From Gymnopus androsaceus JB14 (Eukaryota > Basidiomycota > Agaricomycetes > Agaricales > Omphalotaceae), in the NCBI GenBank assembly GCA_009733575.1, contig ML769730.1, positions 1-64,000 on the forward strand: a DNA stretch of 64,000 nucleotides, read 5' to 3'. Positions 56,041 through 64,000 of the stretch are shown one piece after another (position 1 is the stretch's first letter; every line of letters begins with the position of its first letter). Under the pieces are notes generated by a model. The model did not search any database, was not told where the DNA came from, and saw nothing but the letters and a program-made list of their open reading frames with translations. The position numbers and the translations under genes are program-made.

Positions 56041-56546
56041 TACTTCTCTTAGTATCCAAGGTATTCTGAGAATTATCCAGGTTTTCATTCTCAGTAAGAT
56101 CGATACATGAGTAGCCTTGCGCCAATACCGTCTTCCGCACAGCATGGCCAGAGAAGCCTTGAAACCATTCGCGAACTTTTCGAGCTCAGCCCGCGCAAGA
56201 GCAACTTGAAGATGGGGAACTTTTTCATGAATAGTGAACCCATGTCGAGGAGTATTGTATACAAGGCGGGCTGGTGAAGGCCATTGCTGTAGGCGGGACG
56301 AAGACCTAATCCTCGATCTTCTTTCGAAACTTGTTCGGGTATCATTTATGGGAGATTAGCATTCACATTCAAGATTGAGGTACATGGTGTCTAGCTAATG
56401 GGATATACTCTAGAGAACCATACAAGCTGACCGTGATAAGTGTACGAGAATGGCCATGAGCAATCGTGAAGAGCGAGAAGTAAACAAGAGAAACAGAGAG
56501 AGAGGTAAACAAGAAAGAGAATTACAATAAGCCAGGTGCACACCAG
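56041..56546. other. Intergenic, no gene seen
   Basis: A minus-strand frame at 56,091-56,345 has no recognisable features. Purine-rich AGAGAGAG tracts occur near 56,470-56,520, just downstream of paralogue B. Confidence 0.5.
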
Positions 56547-57928
56547 TCATTCCTCTAAAGCGAAGGCTAGTTCAGGCTCAGACCACTGTTGGCTCTGAAT
56601 CACGTTTCTAAGCCTTTGAATTCCGTAGCCAATACTTCGAATCTGAACCTCAATCGGGGAACGGGAACCTCCCAAGTCTTGGCGGTTGGACGTTCTCTCG
56701 CCCAGATCATCCAGATCATCATTTAGAGCGTGCAGAGTCTGCAGAGCAGACGCGACAAAGGCTTTTGCCCGGCGTCGGTACACTCCAAGCTCCCTGAGCA
56801 GCTTCAAATTCCCATCATGGTTCCGAATGTCCTGTTGATTGCCACCTAGCTTTGTCCAAAGCCTGGATAACAGTTGATCTTTAGCAGCAGAGGTGACAAA
56901 CTCTTCCTGGAAGACGAGTTCATGAATGACGTCAAGCTTATCTTCAAGGGATTCCAAATGGGCAAGAAGAGATTGAGCTATCAGAATGAGCTTTGCAACA
57001 CGCTCAAGCAGTGCAGTCAAGACTTCGCCGAAAACCTGGACCGCAGTTCCTTCGGCACTTGCATGGACATAGATGGCAGAGGAAATTGAAGGTGATCGTG
57101 GAGCGCTCACGGCGCGTAGAGCATACATGTTGTATGCAATGATCCTATTGTGCCAGATGTGAGTTTAGTACTTCAGATCGATCAAAGCAAAACATACTGG
57201 TCAATGGATCCAGACGCCTTTGAAGAAAACGACTGCAAGCTCTTTGCGGTACTGCGAGCATCGTGGCAAAAATCTTCAATTGCATCAGCTAGAGAAAAGT
57301 AGCAGTTAAGAGTTGGGTTGTTTACAATGATGCGAGACGGACACACCCAATAGATCCTTGTTCTCAAGGTCGCTGAACTTCACCATAATTGCAAGATCTG
57401 AAACCGCATACTCCGCCTTCTTGAGTGTCAGTGAAAGCGCTGAGGCTCCAGTAGCTTGATCCAGAAGCAACTCAAAGCTCTGGGTTTCGGCCTTGACCAG
57501 ACTTGAAAGGTCGGCGGCATTCCGAGGGGAAGACCCACCGCTTTGACCACTGTCGGGACAAAGGCCCACATGTTGCGCAAATGGCAATGCACACAATGAA
57601 TGGGAGACTGCCTTGAGTGGTGCATGCACTGTGGCGCTGAATGCTAACCAAGTGAAGCAGACTAGAAGCCAGAGACAGAAGAGATAGGCAAGAGGTTTAC
57701 GAAGGAGGGTGATTCCTTCTTTCACGACCTGCCCGAGAAACACGCAAACGAAGATGGCAGTATCGCCAATAAATGCCACGAAACGGAGACAGAGTTCGGC
57801 CAAGAAGATGAGATACCAAGTCGATGGTGCAGCAGGATGAGAAGGTTCTTTCCTGGTTTCACCGTTCTAGAAAATAAGCACGTAAGAAGAAGAACAATAG
57901 TCCAAGTAAGACTTACATTGGGCACCAT
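56547..57928 (-). CDS. Membrane-anchored helical protein, paralogue B
   Basis: Four exons (57928-57917, 57866-57347, 57288-57198, 57144-56547) give 406 residues. The N-terminal 100 residues hold two hydrophobic stretches (FVAFIGDTAIFVCVFLGQVV and LFCLWLLVCFTWLAFSATV). Then come LSLTLKKAEYAVSDLAIMVK and a long helical region (ILIAQSLLAHLESLEDKLDV, LKLLRELGVYRRRAKAFVAS). Exon 3 is 91 nt in both this gene and 44,604-45,912, with identical phases, and the flanking motifs DLLG and SGxxDQ are conserved. Function unknown; membrane location is inferred. Confidence 0.75.
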
Positions 57929-59344
57929 GGTTAGGGATAGCGTTGGCAGTTTTGTAGAGTAACTTGGGAGTGTGAAAGAGAAAAGTAGACGCGCTGGGTG
58001 GCACGGAGATTGGAAGGAACACGATCTTTGTAGTCACGCGCGCCTCACGCTGCAAGGATGTAGCGCTAATCTAATCGGCGTTCAAGTTAGATTATACATA
58101 TATATAAGTCATTCTGAGAATATCATCGAGAGCATCCTACTAACCTTCCTTGAGTTGGACTTGACAAGACCGCTGCGACTTGTCCCCGGATATCAGTATA
58201 AGAAATAAAGACTTGGTAAAAGCAAGACGAACCCACTTCCGCAACGATAACGACAAGGGAATTGGTAACTGACCAGTTCTATTGGAATTTAGGTGCAAAA
58301 GCAACGACCTCCTTTGCATCAGATCAGTTGTGGGAGGAGCTGAAAAAAGGGACGCTGTACACATTGTGCGCACGCTGAGTGTTCGAGTGAAAGCGATAAT
58401 ATTAATAATCATTTTTTTTTTGTAAAAATGATTATTTTGTAAGCTGCGGCGGGCCGTCTTAAGCGCACGCTAAGCGCTAATACTATAATGATCAATTGCT
58501 TGTATATGGGCGTCGTTTTCGCGCTGGTCTTGAGAGATTCGCACGAAGATTTAGGAGGACGCGGGTGCAGCCCTGAAACAGCGGCTACACCCTGCAAGAA
58601 AACTAGATGCGAGCGACAGAATGGGTACATGAAGTGCAAGCTACAACTAGATTAATCATTATAGTCATTGCAAAGAAGGATTGGGAGGGCGGGTTAATGC
58701 GAAATACAAAATGGCACTGAGAGATCAAAGAGTCAGAAACATAAGGAAACCGCAAGTATTGCACACCAGGGAGAGTTCCAAGAGTCAGAAAGGGTCATGA
58801 CTCCCGAACTCTCTACACAATAAGTACTCCAAGAAAGACAAGAGAAAGTGAGACAAAAAGATGATTGGCTGCAGAGCCACCTGAGTCAGAAAAGGGCAAG
58901 CGCGCGGAGTGTACCTGACTGGCTAGGGCTTCACCGACGGAAAGGAGACCAGAGTCTGAGGTGCGCTGAGTGTACACTGACCGTTGGTGGGAAAAGAGGG
59001 AAGTAGAGAAGCTAGTGTCTCTTACCTCGTTGATTAGACTTTTGTAAACATGAATTTTAAATCCAATTAATTTATATTGGCTTATTCATAGTTGTTGAAA
59101 GAAGGAATCCTGTGGCTCTCTGGTATCTTTGCGGCTTTCTGTTCCTGAGCCATAATCTCTGTATCAGCCCAAACCGTACATGGAAGTCAAGTCCGGACTT
59201 GACCATCAACTGGGATCCTTGGCAAGGGTCTTGCATTGCTGAATCGGGACGAAAAATGGACAGTTGGATGAGAATTTATAGCTGATCGCGCGTGTGAGAA
59301 GTTCAAACGGAGAGAGAAGTTTGATGAAGTGTAGGATGTCCTAT
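57929..59344. other. Intergenic, no gene seen
   Basis: Upstream region of paralogue B and transition to the right inverted arm. Repeated GAGTCAGAAA words occur between 58,730 and 58,900. No supported gene. Confidence 0.5.
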
Positions 59345-59671
59345 ATTCATCCAAACTCATCCAGATGTTATATAGGGCCATCCGTTATTCATCAGAATGG
59401 ATCAAGATGAAGTGTAGGATATCCTATATTCATCCAAACTCATCCAGATGATATAAAAGGCCACCCATTACTCATCAGAATTGCTTCAGATGAGACACAG
59501 GTCATCCCTTGTTCATCCAAAAATCATCCAGATGATGCAGAGCACATCATTATTCATCCAGATGAAGTACAGGTCATCCCTTATTCATCTGAACTCATCC
59601 AGATGATACCTAGGTCCTAGGGCCATCCATTATTCATCAGAATTGATCAGATGAAGCACAGGTCATCCCTT

Positions 59672-59830
59672 CATCAGCAAAACCTGTATTTTTGCTGGAG
59701 AAAACCCATTCATTTGGGATATCTCTGGAGCAAGGTACCCTATTCCAGAGACCTCTGGAGATCTCTGGAGAAAATTGACAGTTTTTTTGACAGCTGTCAA
59801 GCTCCAGCGAAAATACAGGGTTTGCTGATG
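59672..59830. mobile_element. CATCAG-family foldback element, 159 bp
   Basis: Same insertion as 1,187-1,365 in the other arm. Flanked by TT on both sides; without it the satellite reads CATCCCTTATTCATCC. Confidence 0.85.
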
Positions 59831-60056
59831 TTATTCATCCAAACTCATCCATATGACATAGGGCCATCCATTTGATTCACATTAGTGATGTGATGAGCTG
59901 GTTCAGTGACCCATGTTGGGTTGACTCAGCCCAGCCCAAGCAAATGATAGGTCAGTGTCAGTGTCAGGGTCGGGACTTTGCTGACCCATGTCCAGGAGTT
60001 ACAACCATGTGTCAGGAGCTTCAGGCTACATCTTCAGGCTGTCCTTTTCTGTAGTT

Positions 60057-60452
60057 CATCAGCAAAAACTGTTGTAAGCCCAGGAGGATCTGAGGTCTCC
60101 TAGGCCTCTTAGGCAACCTGAGGCATCCTAGTTGGCCCAGGAAAAAGGGTAAAACTTTGGACACCTCAGGTATCCTAGTCATCCTAGGTGTCCTGGGACA
60201 TCCTGAGACATCCTAGGACATCCTGAGACATCCCAGGATGTCCTAGGATGTCTCAGGATCTCCCAGGACATCCTGAGACATCCCAGGATGTCCTAGGATG
60301 TCTCAGGATCTCCCAGGACACTTAGGATAACTAGGATACCTGAAGTGTCCAAAGCTTTGCCCTTTTTCCTGAGCCAACCAGGATGCCTCAGGATGCCTAA
60401 GAGGACTAGGTGACCCTGGATCCTCCTGGGCACAAAACAGTTTTTTCTGATG
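60057..60452. mobile_element. CATCAG-family foldback element, 396 bp, arm-specific
   Basis: Ends CATCAGCAAAAACTGTT and AACAGTTTTTTCTGATG are flanked by TT (60,055-60,056 and 60,453-60,454). The left arm (about 950-970) has the uninterrupted site. The interior is built of CATCCTAGGATG, CCCAGGATGTCCTAGGATG and similar words, and the two halves are largely complementary. Non-coding. Confidence 0.9.
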
Positions 60453-60754
60453 TTATGCAGGCTAGACATGGGCACAAATGCCAAATGTCTGTGGATACTG
60501 GCAAATACCAGATGGTATTTGAAAGTTGAATACTGTTGTTTGCATGAATATACATTTGTGCAAATGTATGTCTGAATACCTATCGTAAGTTTCAGACTAC
60601 TAACATGCACAGTGCAAATAGCAAATATATTTCAATATATTTGCAGCAAAATTTAGCATTCAGATTGTGGTATTGGTGCTAAATAATGCAACACATATAA
60701 TCTATATATATATTCAGAGGGCTACTACAGGCTGCAGTATTATGGCAGTATCCT

Positions 60755-60841
60755 GAGGGCTTGAACTCAACTGGTGAGCTATCACAGGAAGGCCTAACCT
60801 TAATCCTGAGTCAGTGCCCACAACCACTTGGCACTAAACCA
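60755..60841 (-). repeat. tRNA-derived SINE-like segment, reversed copy
   Basis: Minus-strand counterpart of 67-180 within the right arm, with the same A-box and B-box motifs. It is the flank into which the 60,842-60,965 element inserted. Confidence 0.5.
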
Positions 60842-60965
60842 CATCAGCAAAACCTGTATTTTTGCTGGAGGGCTCCAGAGATCTCTGGAGGTCTCGGGAA
60901 TAGGGTACCTTGCTCCAGAGATGTCCCAAATGAATGGGTCAGCAAAAATACGGGTTTTGCTGATG
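60842..60965. mobile_element. CATCAG-family foldback element, 124 bp
   Basis: Complete copy of the element cut by the window start. Flanked by CA on both sides (60,840-60,841 and 60,966-60,967). Confidence 0.85.
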
Positions 60966-61170
60966 CATACAGATTTTGTAAATCTCTATGTCAATAGAAT
61001 TATATACCCATTCAAAGATAGTTCTACCAAGTCTTATTGAATTATTCATGTATCAAACACTCATGAGTATTTTGCAAATACTCACAAGTAAATTACCCAT
61101 GTTACTCATGAGTCCCATGCCATTTTTGCCACTTGGATAGGTACTCATCAAAAAGTTACAAAGTATACTC

Positions 61171-61280
61171 CATCAGCAAAACCCGTATTTTTGCTGGAGA
61201 AAACTCATTCATTTGGGACATCTCTGGAGCCAGGTACCCTATTCCAGAGACCTCCAGCTAGAATACATGTTTTTCTGATG
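61171..61280. mobile_element. CATCAG-family foldback element, 110 bp
   Basis: CATCAGCAAAACCCGTATTT at the left; the right end has decayed to TGTTTTTCTGATG. Flanked by TC on both sides (61,169-61,170 and 61,281-61,282). Confidence 0.8.
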
Positions 61281-61504
61281 TCTACTTACCAATAAATTCA
61301 ATTACCCCCTGGTACCTTACCTACACTTTACTTAGAATTTGTACTAATACAGTGCCCACTCTCTATGAGGCATCAAGTCTCAACACAGGGCCTGGTCAAT
61401 TAGAAGCAAAGTTGGTGTAGACTTTAAGTGCCCAAATGTAGAGTTTCAAAACCTCCCCAATTGAGAGCCATCTATTATTCATCAGAATTTATCCAGACAA
61501 AGTG

Positions 61505-61763
61505 CATCAGCAAAACCTGTGTAAACTGGATAGCACTCATAGCACCCATAGAAAGGTCCCCATCTATCCAGAGCTATGGGCTGCTATGGATTGCTATGGA
61601 TTGCTATAGAGCATGACATCTGTCAACAGGCAATATAATTCAGGACACTCATTGTAACTCATAGCTACCCATAGCAATTCATAGCAGTTCATAGTTCTAT
61701 GGCTGCTATGGCTTGCTATGGCTTGCTATAACAGCTATGGCAATTATCCAGATTTTGCTGATG
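61505..61763. mobile_element. CATCAG-family element with CATAGCAG-type interior, 259 bp
   Basis: Ends CATCAGCAAAACCTG and CAGATTTTGCTGATG. The interior consists of CCATAGCA and its complement TGCTATGG repeated many times. It is close to the reverse complement of 63,294-63,571. The TG target duplication is imprecise (two extra bases at the right). Confidence 0.75.
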
Positions 61764-62154
61764 ACTGTAGGTTATCCTATATTCATCCAAACTCATCCAG
61801 ATGATAATATGATATATGGGGCCATCCATTATTCATCAGAGTTGATCCAGATGAAGCACAGGTTGGCCTTTATTCATCTGAACTCATCCAGATGATAATA
61901 TGATATATCCCTTATTCATCCAACCTCATCTAGATGATACATAGGGCCATCCATTAATTCAGATGAAACACAGATCATCCCTCATTCATTCAAACTCATC
62001 CAAATCATACATAGGGCCATGCATTATGCATCACAATTGATCTAGATGAAGTGTAGGATATCCTATATTCATCCAAACTCATCCCGGGCCTGAATCCAGA
62101 TGATACATAGGGCTATCCATTACTCATCAGAATTGATTCAGATGAAGTACAAGT
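61764..62154. repeat. CATCC-type satellite
   Basis: Modules ATTCATCCAAACTCATCCAG, ATGATACATAGGGCCATCCA and AGATGAAGCACAGG as in the arms. No coding content. Confidence 0.8.
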
Positions 62155-63072
62155 TCAGCAGCAAAACCTGTGAGATCCCATAGCAAGGTCCCCCTCTGTC
62201 CAGTTCTGTGCAGAAGGGGACCTTGCTATGGGATCTCATAGGTTTTGCTGATGTAGCAAGCCATAGCGGGTCATAGCAGCCATAGTCCTGCACAGAACTA
62301 TGAACTGCTATGGATTCCTATGGCTTGCTATGAGTTTCTACAGGATCACAAAGCTTTCAACCCATTTCAGGATCAGTGTCACTGCTTGACAGCTGTCGGT
62401 TTCTCCCGCCAACACTATATAATGCATCATCGCAACTGGGACTTTGACGAGCTCTGTTTTTTCCCCCCCAAGGTCAATCCTGAGCCACTTTGGTTTGGAC
62501 TGTGGTACGTAGTTGCATTCAAGCAATGTCTCATCACCACCTATGATATAGTATGCTGGTTGCAGATATGTAGTTATATTAGTAGACTAGTAGTCCTACT
62601 AGCATCAGCAAAACCTGTATTTTTACTGGAGGTCTCCAGAGATCTCTGGAGCTTGACAGCTGTCAAAAAAAAACTGTCAATTTTCTCCAGAGATCTCCAG
62701 AGGTCTCTGGAATAGGGTACCTTGCTCCAGAGATGTCCCAAATGAATGGGTTTTCCCCAGCCAAAATACGGGTTTTGCTGATGTAGTCTCACTCTTCCTA
62801 CTATGACTACAGCAATATAACATGATTTTATGATTATTTTCATCCATTTTTGGTCTTGCAAAGTGCAACAAAGCAATTCAAAAGATTAATATATTTGTAT
62901 TGAGTAGAGCCATTCCGCAATCAAATGCCTCAAAACTGGTGCATTCCATAGCAGCCCAATGCAGTCCATAGCAATCCATAGTTCTGGACAGATGGGTACC
63001 TTTCTATGGCTGCTATGGCTGCTATGAGTGCTGCACAGAACTGTCCAGCAGCACACCCAGGTTTTGCTGATG
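62155..63072. mobile_element. CATCAG-family element with gene-like cargo and a nested copy, 918 bp
   Basis: Starts CAGCAGCAAAACCTG and ends CACCCAGGTTTTGCTGATG, flanked by TT (62,153-62,154 and 63,073-63,074). The outermost 100 bases at the left form a near-perfect hairpin (GATCCCATAGCAAGGTCCCC and its complement). The middle (62,340-62,560) has an open, coding-like stretch on the + strand: FQDQCHCLTAVGFSRQHYIM and HHRNWDFDELCFFPPKVNPE. The cargo is interrupted by a second family member at 62,603-62,783. Confidence 0.7.
62603..62783. mobile_element. Nested CATCAG-family foldback element, 181 bp
   Basis: Inserted in the cargo of the 62,155-63,072 element. Ends CATCAGCAAAACCTGTATTT and GGTTTTGCTGATG; interior as in 1,187-1,365. 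Flanked by CTAG and TAG, so the target duplication may be TAG. Confidence 0.8.
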
Positions 63073-63293
63073 TTATCCTTTATTCATCCAAACTCATCCA
63101 TATATACATAGGGACATCCATTATCCAGCAGAATTGATCTAGATGAAGTGTGGGATATCCTAGATTCATCTAAACTCATCCAGATGAATCATGATAAATA
63201 GGGCCATCCATTATCCATCAGAATCGATCCAGATAAAGCACAGGTCATCCCTCATTCATTCCAGTGGTCCATCTTGACCTTTGGACCAATTTG
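63073..63293. repeat. CATCC satellite passing into 41-bp satellite
   Basis: CATCC modules to about 63,260, then one partial unit of the 41-bp satellite (GTGGTCCATCTTGACCTTTG). This junction repeats the satellite order seen at 19,620 and 40,640. Confidence 0.75.
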
Positions 63294-63571
63294 CATCAGC
63301 AAAACCTGGATAATTGCCATAGCTGTTATAGCAAGCCATAGCAGCCATAGAACTATGAACTGCTATGAATTGCTATGGGTAGCTATGTGTTACTATGGAC
63401 TTCACAAATTATATTGCCCATTGATAGATGTCATGCTCTATAGCAATTCATAGCAGCCCATAGCAGCTCATAGCTCTGGATAGATGGGGACCTTGCTATG
63501 GGTGCTATGAGTGCTATGAGTGCTGGATAGCACTATCCAGTGCTATCCAGTTCACCCAGGTTTTGCTGATG
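63294..63571. mobile_element. CATCAG-family element with CATAGCAG-type interior, 278 bp
   Basis: Near reverse complement of 61,505-61,763. Flanked by TG on both sides (63,292-63,293 and 63,572-63,573); without it the 41-bp satellite unit GGACCAATTTGTCTAATCC is restored. Confidence 0.85.
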
Positions 63572-64000
63572 TGTCTAATCCACAGTGGCTTGTCTTGACC
63601 TTTGGACCAATCCATCCACTCCACAGTAGTCCATCTTGACCTTTGGACTACTGTACTCTTCCGACCAAGTGTTCACAGGGTGTGACCCGTGACCTGCCCT
63701 GTTCAGAATTCTAAGTGTTCACAGATTGCAGTGACCTGTGACTGAGTTGTGAACTGTTCACTGGGAATGGATTCTAGTGGATTATCTGTATGTATTTTAC
63801 AATATGATCTTCCTGTTACCTTATTTGAAACTATTTCTGGCTTGTTGATATATAGATTGAGGAAAATTTGAATTTTTTAAAGTATTTTTTCAACCTTTGT
63901 GAGAAATATATTTTTATTTTGGTTGTCACAGTGTTCACAACCCCAAGTGATCAGTGACACCCTGCTGTGAACTGTTCATTTTGGGCCGACGTGACGCGTG
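63572..64000. other. 41-bp satellite remnant, then AT-rich sequence with GTTCAC words
   Basis: Two satellite units to about 63,660, then a block with several TGTTCACAG/GTGAACTGTTCA words at both 63,670-63,760 and 63,920-63,985. This could be the ends of another inverted-repeat element, but the sequence stops before that can be judged. Confidence 0.5.

Larger units (their letters stand above)
59345..60965. repeat. Right arm of the large inverted duplication
   Basis: Near-identical reverse complement of 1-1,690. It shares the foldback elements at 59,672-59,830 and 60,842-60,965, lacks the hAT MITE of the left arm and has its own element at 60,057-60,452. Confidence 0.85.

Noticed and set aside
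60150..60350. CRISPR-like array (regularly spaced CATCCTGAGACATCC words)
   Set aside because: The words are contiguous and self-complementary with no unique spacers, and they lie inside a foldback element of a eukaryotic genome.
61021..61170. Telomere or centromere signal
   Set aside because: No TTAGGG-type arrays occur anywhere in the window; the satellites are interspersed with genes.

Overview
The window looks like genomic DNA of a filamentous basidiomycete, most likely an Agaricomycete. The genes carry many short introns (about 38-79 nt, mostly near 50) with GTRNGY donors and YAG acceptors. Recognisable products include a SUN-domain protein, a Cdt1-type licensing factor, a Cdc4-type F-box protein and two multi-copy protein families that, from memory, are typical of Agaricomycetes. 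The species cannot be named from the sequence. Gene boundaries below come from joining open frames at splice signals by eye.

Layout. 1-1.69 kb is one arm of a large inverted duplication; its partner lies at 59.34-60.97 kb. 2.4-13.4 kb is a gene island: SUN protein (-), Cdt1 (+), and a long gene at 6,831-13,342 (+) built around about a dozen tandemly repeated phase-2 exons, each followed by a near-copy of the same intron. 13.4-21.5 kb is AT-rich mobile DNA: hAT-type MITEs with 8-bp target duplications, a 41-bp satellite and a CATCC-rich satellite. 21.6-36 kb is a second gene island: a frameshifted Agaricomycete-family gene (-), four intron-rich genes (+) including a WD-repeat-like protein and a C-terminally membrane-anchored coiled-coil protein, a truncated Cdc4-like F-box gene (-), a fragment of a DNA polymerase epsilon pseudogene (-) and one unrecognised gene (+). 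36.5-42.2 kb repeats the same two satellites in reverse order and orientation, so this island sits inside a mirror-image repeat frame. 44.6-58 kb is a third island: two paralogous membrane/coiled-coil genes at its ends (both -), an intact RING gene with decayed RING copies, a GH95 fucosidase pseudogene, an epoxide-hydrolase-like pseudogene and two unrecognised genes. 58-64 kb is again repeats.

The two most unusual things are (i) the tandem exon-intron array, where every unit is frame-neutral for skipping and every donor site makes a UAG stop if its intron is kept, and (ii) a family of at least 14 foldback elements ending in CATCAGCAAAACC, with 2-bp target duplications, quasi-palindromic interiors and, in two copies, gene-like cargo. 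Differences between the inverted arms give empty sites that date and delimit several insertions directly.

Most genes here do not form a recognisable pathway. A SUN protein, Cdt1, a Cdc4-like F-box protein and a DNA polymerase epsilon fragment all relate to nucleus or cell-cycle functions, but there is no evidence that they work as a cluster.
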